NCBI RefSeq assembly: GCF_000002875.2
Contig: NC_009398.2
Span: forward strand, 129,001-193,000
Source of the DNA: Leishmania infantum JPCM5
Lineage: Eukaryota; Euglenozoa; Kinetoplastea; Trypanosomatida; Trypanosomatidae
Length of the DNA stretch: 64,000 nucleotides
Reading direction: 5' to 3'
Shown here one piece after another: positions 31,658 to 42,562 of the stretch. The position numbers and the translations under genes are program-made. The notes under the pieces are model-generated. The model did no database searches, had not been told where the DNA came from, and saw only the letters and a program-made list of their open reading frames with translations. The first letter of the stretch is position 1. Each line of letters starts with the position of its first letter.

Positions 31658-32925
31658 AATCACCGCTTCCTTGTTGTTCGTTTTTTTGTGTGTGTGGGGA
31701 GGGGGGGGGGTAGTGGTGCAGAAGAGAGATGGATGCGTGCGTGTGTGTGTGTGTTTCAGCGCAAACCGTACGCCATCGCACTCTCCTCTCCTTGCAGCCT
31801 TCGTTGTTGTGTTGCCTTGCTATCTATATCGCGGAGTCTCGCAGATTCGTCTTTCCCGCCTTCCTCAAGTTGGTTCCTCTCCGCCTCTCTCTCTATCGAG
31901 GAGAGGGATACGCTCCTCGCACTGGATATGGTGGCGTGATGCGCACGAAGAGAGGCAGGCAGGACCACCACCGCGCGCCTGTTTGCTCCACACTTCTCTC
32001 ACCCCCCCTCCCTCCTCCCTCCTCCCTTCCATTCCCCCACCCCCCCCCTGTAGCGCTGCCATGCGTGCCGGCATCCCTTCTTATGCGTGTGTACATATCT
32101 ATGTGATCCCCTCTCTCCCTCTTCAGCTTTTCGTTTCTTTCTCTCTTTTCTTTTAGCGTCTTTTCCGATGTGCCCTTCTTTACTATGTGTGTGTGTATCT
32201 GCTTGGGCCATACTGCACCCCCGGCCAGCACAGCGCGAACGAAGAGCTGCACACACACACACATGCGCTTGTATGAGCGGCAGCGACCTTCCCCCCCCCC
32301 CGCCTGACCTCTTCTCCCTCTTTCGGTCTCCCGCTAATACACTATCGATATGCAGGGCGAGAGACAACGGTGGAGACAGAGCTGCCGTGCGACGGATAAC
32401 ACGAAGCTCTCGGTAAAAGCGCACACAGTTTGGGTAACCGAACGTGTGCACGTGTGTCGTATCCTCGCGTGAACCAGAGCAAGTGCGCACGTGACTGTGT
32501 CGGCTTTCCATCCCGTGTGCCTGCTGTGGGATGAAAGAGAGGAAAGCACTCTTTTTCTCCGTACTAAAGCCGACAGCGCGCTCTGTCGAACCTCGCTCTC
32601 TCTTTCAGTGTTGTCGCCACATCTTCATCCGCCCCACCCACCCACCCCGCCCATCCCCCATGTGTGCATGTGTTTGTGTGTGTAGGGGGTAGAGCTCGTA
32701 TCGCTGCTTGCGTTGGATCCTTCTTAGCCGCGCCTGCTCTTACGGTTGTTGATCATCTCCCTCTTCTTCCTCGTATCCTTTTGTCTTGCCAAGTGCCTGT
32801 GCAGCACCGCATCGTTAATGAGCAAGACGCATGCGAAACGCGCGACCTCTCGCCATCGTAATAAGCCCAACAGAAACGGAGAGAGAGCAAAAAAAAAAAA
32901 CATTTTTCAGTTCGGTGCGTCGATT
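31658..32925 (+). other. 3' flank of the PLP enzyme gene, non-coding
   Basis: Pyrimidine-rich with GT and CA tracts and a poly-A run of about 12 at 32889-32900, immediately outside the end of SIDER2-like copy D. No gene seen. Confidence 0.6.
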
Positions 32926-33408
32926 CTCTGCCATGCAGCACGAGCTAAACTCCGCTTTAACCAACCCTCTACAAGTCTCTTACGTGCTGCGAAGCAGCGG
33001 CAGGCACGTCGCTACGGCTGTGCGCAGACAGTCATCTGAGCACAGCCCCTGCCTCAAGCCCCACCCACCACCAGCAGGGCAGTGTGGGGGCCGGGTGTGG
33101 GGTACGCTCGAGTCACGCCGACACGCTGCCCATCACATGGATGGCGCAAGCGTGTTCACGGCCGCGGGTCGCACCGACGCAGCGCCGTCCAGGACCTGGC
33201 CGCCGGCGTCAGTGGCGATGCATCGCTCTGACCTCCCCTACGGCGTCGGCGCTTGACCCTGTCACGACCGGAAGCGGCTCCGCATTGGGCAGGACTAGAG
33301 GGGGTGGGGTGCCGCTCCGCCTCCCCGCAGGGGGAGAGAGTGGGGGCACCGGGTCCCGAGATGCCACGCACTGTGTGCGGGTATGTTTGTGTCTACCGGT
33401 CATGAGGG
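32926..33408 (-). mobile_element. SIDER2-like retroposon, copy D (inverted)
   Basis: Minus-strand copy. Its 5' end (33408 side) shares cctcatgaccggta and the acatacccgcacacag stretch with copy A. It lacks the 88-base segment. At its 3' end it carries about 70 extra bases (cgcagcacgtaagagac through gctgcatggcagag) shared only with copy E. D and E therefore form an inverted pair with their 5' ends facing each other across 8.7 kb. Confidence 0.68.
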
Positions 33409-33921
33409 ACATCCGAGAAGTGACAATAATGGACGGTCGAGAGCACAACGGTCGTGTGAGTTATTGCCTCTTCTTCGTTGCTCTGTCGTGGACGAAATCG
33501 GGGTGCCCTTGCGCGGGACGGTGAAGCGGTCTTCTCCGCTGCCACCACCACCAAAAATAATGAGGCATGCGCGCAGTCATCAATGAGCGTGGAGAGGGAC
33601 AGGCAACGTCAGCTGGCATGGTCCGGTCGAAGTGAGGCTGATGCCGCTCAACAACTGGCCTCGGCAACGCATACATCCGTTGCCTCTACTCTCCAATCAC
33701 CATCTTCTGCACTTCCTCGTTTCGTCTCTCATCTGCTTCATCCTCATCCCGGCCTCTCTCAGCGCACGCACACTTTCACTTTGGGTGCAGTCACACACAC
33801 ACACGGGCATTCACAGATATCCCACAAGGTTGCCGCTCTTCTCGCTATCGTCGATAGACTCGCCCAGGCCCCGCGTGTGTGTTTGTTTTTCCGCTTGTGC
33901 CCGAGTCTCTCTGCCTTACTC
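33409..33921 (+). other. Upstream region of the glycosyltransferase pseudogene
   Basis: About 0.5 kb of mixed-composition DNA, pyrimidine-rich from 33660 to 33780, that could have been the leader and splice-acceptor region of the downstream gene. Confidence 0.5.
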
Positions 33922-35584
33922 ATGAAGGTAGTTTCAGCCTTTGCCCGGGCGGCGGTCCTGTCCCTACCGCTGCTGTTGCCGTTGTTCGTCGTGCTCGCGG
34001 CATGGGGAGCGCCCCTGTCTCAAGCTCAGGAAATGGACAAGGAAGAGAGTCCCGTGTCTCCGGTATAGTCTCAGTGCGCACGCCTTGGCATGTGGCCCCG
34101 TCGGTGCCATCCCTGTACCGTGCCGCCGGTGAGGCTCCGCGTCTGCACGTCGCCGTCATGAGCGTGCCGTTGCAGGGGCACTTCAAACAACTCTGAGCGC
34201 TTGCGGAGGAGATGGCCTGTCGAGGCCACAAAGTAGCATGCGTGTTGGAGCGGGCAGTGTGGTGTGAAACTCTACTGCGGCACAGCCAGCACACGGCGCC
34301 GCTTGTTCTCGCAAACATCAACGCAGCAGCGTATGCGAAGCCGATGTCAGAAGGCAACGGCCCGCTCGATGTTCAGGGTGTCGTCATTCCACCCTGCAAG
34401 GATGTGTTCACTGAGCGAGACTTTCATGCCATTACCAGTGAGAAAACCTCCACCATCATGTCCTTCCAGGTGCTCTTTGAGAACATATTCAAGCACCACA
34501 AGCTGGCGTTGCCAGACTACGCACTAGTGGCGCAGGCCGTGCATGCCGCTCTGCCTCTCACGATGCTTCTCTGCGACATCATCATCTACGCGTGCGCTGC
34601 CGTGGGCCTCAAGATGGGCTTTTCGGTGTTCAGCGTGTTTCCTTTCACCGCGCAAATGCCCGTCGGCCTGCAGGCAATGTTGCCAGCCGTGGGACTGGCC
34701 TTCCCGCGTCACGTGACCCTCCGCGCCCGCATCACCAACTTTGCCTTCCAATCCGCCGTCGCCGCCAACGGTGTTCCGCCGCTGCGGGACGTCGACGGCG
34801 TGGCGGGCATGTACGGCCCAATCATCGGTCCGATTGTGTCGGGACTCAGCATCCCTCCGCCCCTCAGCCCAAACATCCACCAGGTCGGTCCGCTGAAAAC
34901 CCGCGATCAGCGCCAACCCTACCGCTGACAGGACCTGCCGTTAGACCTCGCCGCTTTCATGGGCAGCTGCTCACAAGGCGTCGTCTACGTAAACTGGGGC
35001 ACCCTAAGCTTGCCAGACCCGGGGGTGGAGGATCGCCTGCAGGACGCGCTCGTTGAAGCCGCCCCGCTTAGCGTGGTGTGGAAGCGGCGCACCGCATCAG
35101 CAAGGCCACCGCCGCCGGCTGCTCGCTTCTACATGACGTCCTGGCTTCCGTCGACTGTAGCGGTTCTGAAGCACTCGAACACGCGCATGTTCCTCACGCA
35201 CTGCGGCGTCACTTCCCTGCTGGCGTCTGTCGAGGCGGTGGTACCGAACGTCGGCCTCCCACTCTTCGCCGGTCAAGCGGATGCTTGCCAGCGCGTCGAG
35301 GAGGTCGGCATCCGACTTCCATCCAGCGAAACGAAAGCCTTCACCCGCGCCGGCGTTGTCGCCGTCATTGCGGCTGTCACTGAAAACCACAGCACCCCAT
35401 GGTGCGGCAGCTGCGGAAACTGCGCGCCATCGCCACCGCATACGGCGGCCCACAGCGCGCTGCTGACATTATCGAAGGTCGTCAGTACAACTTGCTCATC
35501 GGAACACAACACTCCGGCGCGTGCGCGAGCTTATCGGTTCCGCTGCAAATCGAGTACGCCCTCGCCGCGTGGTCGGCGGCTTAG
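33922..35584 (+). pseudogene. Decayed UDP-glycosyltransferase (GT1/UGT-like)
   Basis: The start is a good signal peptide (MKVVSAFARAAVLSLPLLLP, ending near SQAQ). Frame then shifts near 34060. The next segment includes LHVAVMSVPLQGHFKQL, the N-terminal UGT motif, and is cut by a TGA at 34194-34196. The frame resumes through ALAEEMACRGHKVACVLE to a second TGA at 34926-34928. It continues with VVYVNWGTL and FLTHCGVTSLLASVEAV then GLPLFAGQADACQRVE, the UGT signature with its HCG and Q. A last shift near 35395 moves to a frame ending at 35584 (LRAIATAYGGPQRAADI). Two stops plus two shifts make a functional product unlikely. The original protein was probably ER-targeted and about 550 residues. Confidence 0.82.
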
Positions 35585-35750
35585 GTGGTTGGTATGGGTG
35601 TGCGTGCCCCGTCGTTTGCGCGGGCGGTGCCTTCCGATCCCCGCGGTGTGGTCGATGCTCTGGCGCACGACTCGCCCTGCGAAAGCCAAACGCGGCGAAG
35701 ACGCAGCGCCGTCGCGCGCACACGTGGCCGCACAGGGCGCATAAGCACCT

Positions 35751-38700
35751 ATGGGGCGCCAAGGGGGCGCTTCGAGGAACGCCCGGCCACCCGCCTCGGG
35801 GGCCCGCCAGAACCACGCGAGCGCGCCCTCGGCGTTTGGGCCTAGTTTCGCGCGCGGCACTAAGGCCCCGTCCAAGCCCAAACGAGGCGCCCCCCCCCCA
35901 CCCCAACCCAAACCCACACCCCGGCAAGAGCCAAAAGCGGGAAGCGGCGCCAAGCGCGACCCTTGCCGGCACCCGAAAGGCGAAAAAAAGGGAGGGAAAG
36001 CGGCAGGCCCGTGCCCAAGCGGCCAAGCCCCCACCAACCAAACCCCGGCCGGCGGGCCCCCGCAAAGCGGAGACGCCCCAGACGCGGCACACCCAAACCC
36101 CCAGTTTGGCGGCCGCCGCAAAATCCCGCCAACCAGAGCAGCGAACCCCACAACAAAAAAAAAAACAGCCGAAGGACAGCAGCGTGTCGTTTTCTGCCCT
36201 TCAAACATGAAGTTTTCACCCGCAACCACCAGCACAGCAGGCAGGAATCGCGCCCCCTTCCTAGAGCAAAAGAATTTTGAACTACGTGGAAAAAAAAACA
36301 CTGCTTTCGGAAAGGCCCTTCTTCATAAGAGCTGCAACCGCCACCGTAACAATTCTATCCCGTTTACAAAAGCCGGAAAACAGTGTGAATCAAAGGTGCG
36401 GACAAAGGAAAGCGACACGGTTTTCAAGAGGAAACCACACGCGCCCCCGCAGCCCTACGCTAGCAAAGAAGGCGCCAACGCCGAAACGAAGACAAATCCC
36501 ATCCGCAAGGCGCAAAACTCTTTTAGACATGCCGGAGGGAAATGGAAGGAAGCATTTTTTGCGCAAAGCATGTCCGCATACTATGAAAAAGCAGTCGAAC
36601 CCTCCCCTCCCCCCCCCCGCGGTAGGCAGCAAACCGACAAACGGGACCCCGCACCAGCGCCGCGGAAGGTCCCGCCCACACGCCGCCAGCCACCCCAGAA
36701 GAGGCCTTTTCGCGGAGCAGCCACGAGCACCTTTCCGAAAGTCACGGGCGAATCCCAGGCTTGCGGCCTTTTGTTTGCGCCTGACCAAGCGGTAAAGAGG
36801 CACAAAGCACCAACAACGCAAACCCAAGGAGCCCCGCCACGACGCCGCGCCACGGCCATAAAACACGCCGGCTGTTTCGCATAACCCCGGCCCCCGCGGG
36901 GTCGCGATAAGAGGTTCGGGGGGAGCGCGGCGCTTCTAGGTGAGAGGGGCTGCCTTGATCCAGCTGAAAAGAAAGCCCGCCCGGCCGCTTTGCATTCCAG
37001 GAAAAAAGGGACACAAAGAGGGGTCCGCGATAGGCGCCGCTAAAAAACGGAAACGGGGGAAAGCGCGGCCCACCAAAAACGCGGTGGAGGGACGCAGGTC
37101 AGCCCAAGCGAGGATTTGCACAACCCACAAAAGCCGCAAACCCTCGCGCCTCCGCCGGCCAACGCGGGCAAAGCCCTTACAAAAGAATTTGAAAAAGCCA
37201 CCGGCACCGAAATCCGAAAAACGCCTGCGACCCATCAACGGCGCCGGGCTTTCGCGGCTTCAAAAACAAAACCGGCCACCCACAAAACAAGGGATGCCGC
37301 TTTCTGCGATTGCGCTTTGTTTCGCGGAGACGCCTGGGTACTTACGCCCCCCCGAAAAAAAAACCCAATTGGCCGCCTTTTCGGCCGACAGATAAAAACG
37401 GCGGTGTGGCCGAAGTGCCCCTGCCATCGGCTTTTCGGGCTTTCCGGATGCCCGGGCGGGTTCCGGGTTTTGCGTGCTTTCGGGGCGGCGGCGGCGCAGG
37501 GCCCCCTTTCACCCCGGGGCCGAAAGGCCAAGGGCTTCGCGGGGCTGTGGCGAAAGAAGCCGGCGCTTTCCGGGCCGCAAGGACGGCTTAAGGCAGCAGC
37601 CGCGCCAGCCTCCGCGTTTTCAAACGCTGCCGCACCCCGCCGGCCACAGGATTAAAGCGGGGTTATGAAAACCAAGTTTTCCGCAAGCCCGCCGTTGCGG
37701 CAAAATATTATTCGACACGTTCCGGCGATCCCCAAAAGAAAAAAAAAAGGTGGCCCGGCGATGCCGCGCGGCCCCGCGCATCCTTTTAGGAAATGCTTTT
37801 CGCGCCCTGTGCCCGTTTGGTTTTTTTTTTGCCTCTCCGGGGACTCCTTGGTGCTGTGCGGGGTTTTGGGGGCGGCGGGTTCCCTTGGGGGCTGGGCGCG
37901 TGGGCGGCGGTTTCCCCGCCCCCGGGGCCGCCGCCCCCGCGCTGGCGAGGCGGCTTTCCCTTTTCCAAAGCCCCACCATTTCGCCAAACCGACGGCCAAC
38001 AAAAGGCCAGCAGACCCCACTTTTGAACGCCCCCCAGCCCAGAGGCGCCTTTTTTCGTTTTGCCGCCGCCCGGCTTTTTCTTCTGGCCATGTTTTTCTGG
38101 AGAAGGTGGCCGGGGGCCAGGGGGATACTTTTCCCGCCGCCCCGCCCAGGCCAAAGCCGAAACCATACGATTAGGCCCGGCGCCCTGAGCCCCATGAAAG
38201 GACACGCGCCGAGCCGCGAGAAATTTTATGGGCAGGCACAGGCTGGGCCTTTTGTCCGAAAAAGTTTTGGGGCCGGTGCTCTGTTTGCTGCGTCTTCGCC
38301 CTCGCCCGCCCACGGGCCAGCGGGCAGCCCCACGACCACCCCAAAACAGGGCCACCCCAACCCCCCCGCCCGCCCACCGCAAAAAAAAGGGATAGCAGCC
38401 GCGCCCTGCCCTTTATCCTTGCCAAAAAAACGGGCCACCACACCACAGCCGACAAAAGAATCGGAACTTTTCTTGAGGAGGAGGGCGGAAACCAAAGAAA
38501 AAGTGCGCCGACAGACATTCGACAGCGCCCGCTCTTCAGAGAGGCGTTTTAGTGCCACAGAGGTTCGGCGGTTTGAAAGCCATCGTCTAATGCGAAAGAC
38601 CTTTCGCGCCCATCAGCTACCATTCCCGAAACGTGACCTGCACAGCGCAAAGAAAATCGCGGGCGCCCTCATTATTTTATCTCTTAAGGGGGGTTCGCTT

Positions 38701-41700
38701 CTAGGTCTTTTGGTGGCGCCGCAGCGGGTCGGCAAAGGCAAAGCCAGGTTCCGGGCGCTGCGCCCCCACAAAAAAATGTCTGGCGGGCGGTGCGGCGCCG
38801 AGGGGGGGCTTGCGGGGGCCCCGCCCGCGCCCTTTTCTTTGCCGCCCGCCCCCGCCTTACCGCGCCCCCCAAAAAAAAGCCCGCGGCCCCCCGCGCGTTT
38901 TTTTTAAAAAGGCCCCACCGCACGTGGGCACTGATAGGCCCGCTCTCAAGGGGCTGCCGAGGGGGCTCTTTTTCGTGTTTTAGGGCCCGCGTTTTTACAC
39001 CGGCGGCCATCCTATCTTTTTTTTTGTTCCGGCATCGCCCGCCGGCTTATCCGGGTGCGCGCGGCTTTGCTCGCAAAAAAAAAATCCTCGACAAGGCCTT
39101 TGCGCCCACGCTCTTGTCCATTTGTTTGCGCGGCCGCTCTTCACCCCGGCTTGCCTGCTTGCCGGCTTTCCTCTACTTGACTAAACTGGGGCCGTTTACC
39201 TTCCCGCCACCGTTCCCGGTTTCTTTTTCGGCTCGTGGCTTTCTTTTTCGATACTCTGTCGACGGCGTTGGCGCCGCGCAACGGGTGCCCGTCCCCGGCA
39301 CCCTAAGGCGGAGGCAAAAACATTCCCAGCGGCAGCCCCACCCTTTCGGCCGGATGAAGGGGTCACTTTTCGGAAAAAGGGCGCCGCTTGTCTAACCCGT
39401 CTTCCTCCACCGCCCGCCCCTGGCCCCCAATGGCCGCGGAAAGGGCACCGGCGCGACCCGAACGTACCCCACACTCGGCCCACACGCTGCCCTGCTGGTG
39501 GTGGAAAGCCGCCGCTACCCCGGGGGGGGGGGATGCTGCACGCGGCTGCCCGCGCAAGGGGTGGGGGTGCTGTGGGGCAGCCCGCGGGGCGGGTGGTGGG
39601 CGGGGTCTGAGGCAGGAGCTGCGCCCAGACGGCCGTGTTAGCACACAGCCGTAGCAACGCGCCCGGGGTTTGTGCCAAAGCGCCGTGCGCCAGTTTCGGT
39701 TTAACGCAGGCGGAAAAGCAGAGATGCAGGGTCAGAATGCGTCTTTTTTGGGGGTATTTTTTGGTTATGTGGGCGGCTCTTCGGAATTGGTTGCGCGGTG
39801 ATCTGTCGGATTGTTTTTTGGGGGTTCGGCGGATGTTGCTGGCCGCTTCGTGTGGGGTAATTTCTGAGGTGACGCCGCGCAGGCCTCGGTTCAGAGAAAA
39901 TGTGCTTTGGCTAGTGTTGTGGGTTTGCCGCTGGGTCGGGCTGCGGTGTTTTTTGTTGAGGCCCGGCGCGCCAAAAGGGGTGCTTCCTTGTGTTTTCGTT
40001 TTTCCCGTCGGGGGTGGGTAACGCTTCGCGCTGGCGGGGTCGTCGAAGTGGCCTTGGGCGTGGGTTTGTTGGTGGGTGCTGCTGTTTTAGGGTGTGGCGT
40101 GCTCTTTTGCGAGCGCGGGTTGTCCATGCTGGCTGGTAAAAGGCAAAGGGTTTCGGTTGGCCTTTCCAAGGGTTTTGCAAGCGGGTCTGCAGCATATGCT
40201 TGGCAGGCGCGCGGTGCAGCAGTTGTGCTGCGCTTGGGCTTTGTGTGCTTTTCGGCGCGTCTTTTAGAATATTCGAAACCAAACTTATCATTCTGTGTTT
40301 TCCGGTTTTCCCCTTGTTCTTTTTATGGCCGCATTTCGCCTTTCGTGGTGCCCCCTTGTTGGTGCGTGTTTGGGGCCGCGCTCGAAAGTTTTGCAAGACC
40401 CAATAATTTGCCTCAGCTCTTAGATGCGGCGTCGGGCAACGGCTTTTAAGTTTTCAATGGGGCGGCGAAACTGGTCGTGCGTCTTGGAAATTTGTTTCGT
40501 TGGCCATGGGCTGGGGCTTATCCCCTTGGTGGTTTTGTTTTCTGTTGGTGCTGGTTCTCGGCCGGTTCTTGGTTGGTCTTTTGTGTCCTCTTGCTGCCCG
40601 TTTTGTCGTTGGGTGCTTCCCGTTGCGTTCCTTATGGGGCTTCACTCTGGCGCGCCTTCTTCCTTTTTCGACCCTTTTTTCCCTGTTTTTGCGCTTTCCG
40701 CGATCCTCTCTTAATGGCCGGGCGGAGCCGCCATCTCTTCCGTGTGCGGGCGCCGTGTGCTTCTATTCTGCGCCGTCCCTTTCCTTTCCTTGTCGGCATC
40801 GTTTTATTCCCTGGGCGCATTTTCTTTGACGAGGGCGAACGGCGCGCGCGCGCCGCGCTTTTTGTAAAACGTCGGCTTTGTTGGCCTCTTGTTATCCTGG
40901 TTTTGTCGCGCTTAAAAAAACATTTTGTTTCTCGCTTTGGTCCGTTTTGTCTCTGTGGGGGTGGCGCTCCCTTGCCCAAATGCTTTCCTTCGCTGCTTGC
41001 GCGCCTTTCCGTCATTTTTTACGCGGGTGTTTTGTGCCGGCGCCCCTCTGTGTGTGTGTTTTCTCTCTGCGTTCCTGGGGCGGCTGCTTCCGCCATGCTG
41101 TCCGGCAGCCTTTTTGTTTTCGGGCCTTGTGCTTTGCGCCCGGTTCGCTCTTATCGGCCCCGGTGTTTTCCCTTCCTTCCTTGTCTTTCCTTTGTGCCTT
41201 CAGCGGGGGGTGGGCATCGCTGTGGGGTCTTCGTGCCATTTGCGCCTTTCTTGTATTCGCCAGTGCCCTTTCTCACCGCCATGTTTGCGCTTTCTCTTGC
41301 CTGAGTGCCTCTCGCTTGTTCTTTCAGTCTCTTCATCGCCGCGTGGTCCGCCAAGCCGGTTCTCTGTCTTTTGTGCCCTCTTCGGTGCTAGGCGCTTCCG
41401 CGTGTGCGTTGTGTTGGCGTTTTGTTGCGTGGTCGTCTCGTTGCCCCTTGTGTATGCAGGTTGGGGGGTTTTCCTTGCCTGGGTGCGTGCTTTTCGGTGC
41501 GCCGCCTCTTCCTTGGTGTGCGTTTGCTTTCCCCAACGCCAGGTTGGTATGCGTGCGCGCGTTGAAAACGCGCCGGGGCGGCGGGGCGCGTCTGCGGGCG
41601 TTTTGCCCTTACCAATGCCAGGCCGCAAGAGGGGCGGGCGGCAAGACATGAAAACGCCCGGTGCCGCGCGCGGCTGGGCTCGGTTTCCGGCCTGGCGGGG

Positions 41701-42128
41701 CGCGGGCTGCGCGTTTGGCGGCTTTCGTCGTGTGTCTTTCCGCTTTGGCGGCCGCGGGCGTGGTGCCCCGGCGCCGCCCCCTTTGGGCGGCCCGCATCCT
41801 TTTGGTTGGGTTTCCCCGGGGCGGGGCCCCCTCCAAGAGCCGGCGAGGGGCCTGGCGGGCCCCGGGAGGGTGGCGTTCGTTTTCGCGAGCGGAAAGGCGC
41901 CGGCGGGGCCGCGGAGGGAGCTGGTTTGGGGTGGGAGGGGGGGGGTGAGGGTTTCCGTCGCAGTCCACGGTGGCGTCGGTGCGAGGGGTCTTGGAGACTC
42001 TCGCGTCACGGGTGTCACTCTCTGTGTAGCGGCGTGCCCGTGGAGCGCGCCTGCTTCTCCGCGCGGCTTTGCGTCATGCAAACGTTTTTTTTTTAAATGG
42101 TAAACTCTGGTGGAAAGGGAAACCCCGG
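35751..42128. other. 6.4 kb block of extreme, mirror-image base composition
   Basis: From about 35.75 to 37.3 kb the plus strand is almost free of T: I count 7 T in 35881-36180. From about 39.7 to 42.1 kb it is almost free of A: I count 12 A in 40501-40800. The centre (about 37.4-39.4 kb) is mixed and very GC-rich. Homopolymers of 7-11 A, T, C or G are frequent. Stop codons need T and A, so long open frames appear on both strands (35751-36884, 37750-38907, 40925-42103, 41200-42081 minus); their translations are low-complexity and not protein-like. No gene or RNA recognised apart from the old element F. Confidence 0.8.
39440..39690 (+). mobile_element. Degenerate SIDER2-like relic, copy F
   Basis: Clear but diverged match to copy A from cgaacgtaccccacac through ctgccctgctggtggtgg, gcgggtggtggg and cacacagccgtagcaacg to ggtttgtgccaaag. 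It keeps a diverged form of the 88-base segment that B-E lack, so it belongs to the older, undeleted form. Both transitions and transversions separate it from copy A. Confidence 0.6.
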
Positions 42129-42562
42129 CATGGCATCAGGGTCCGGTACTCCCTCGGTGTGGGGAAGCCAAGCGGCACCCCACCCCCTCTAGTCCTGCCC
42201 AATGCGGAGCCGCTTCCGGTCGTGACAGGGTCAAGCGCCGACGCCGTAGGGGAGGTCAGAGCGATGCATCGCCACTGACGCCGGCGGCCAGGCCCTGGAC
42301 GGCGCTGCGTCGGTGCGACCCGCGGCCGTGAACACGCTTGCGCCATCCATGTGATGGGCAGCGTGTCGGCGTGACTCGAGCGTACCCCACACCCGGCCCC
42401 CACACTGCCCTGCTGGTGGTGGGTGGGGCTTGAGGCAGGGGCTGTGCTCAGATGACTGTGTCTGCGCACAGCCGTAGCGACGTGCCTGCCGCTGCTTCGC
42501 AGCACGTAAGAGACTTGTAGAGGGTTGGTTAAAGCGGAGTTTAGCTCGTGCTGCATGGCAGA
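42129..42562 (+). mobile_element. SIDER2-like retroposon, copy E
   Basis: Plus-strand copy, near-identical to copies B and C from agcggcaccccacccc (about 42171) to the gctgcttc end. A diverged first ~40 bases (42129-42170) match the consensus only loosely. It carries the same extra 3' segment as copy D, ending gctgcatggcagag. It lacks the 88-base segment. It sits at the right edge of the abnormal-composition block. Confidence 0.68.

Noticed and set aside
35751..36884. 377-codon plus-strand open frame
   Set aside because: Open because the strand is almost free of T, so stop codons cannot form; Pro/Ala/Lys/Arg-rich with no protein-like segments.
37750..38907. 385-codon plus-strand open frame
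   Set aside because: GC-rich homopolymer DNA; several other frames on both strands are open in the same stretch.
40925..42103. 392-codon plus-strand open frame, and a 293-codon minus-strand frame over 41200-42081
   Set aside because: Both strands are open at once because A is nearly absent; translations are low-complexity with no domain pattern.
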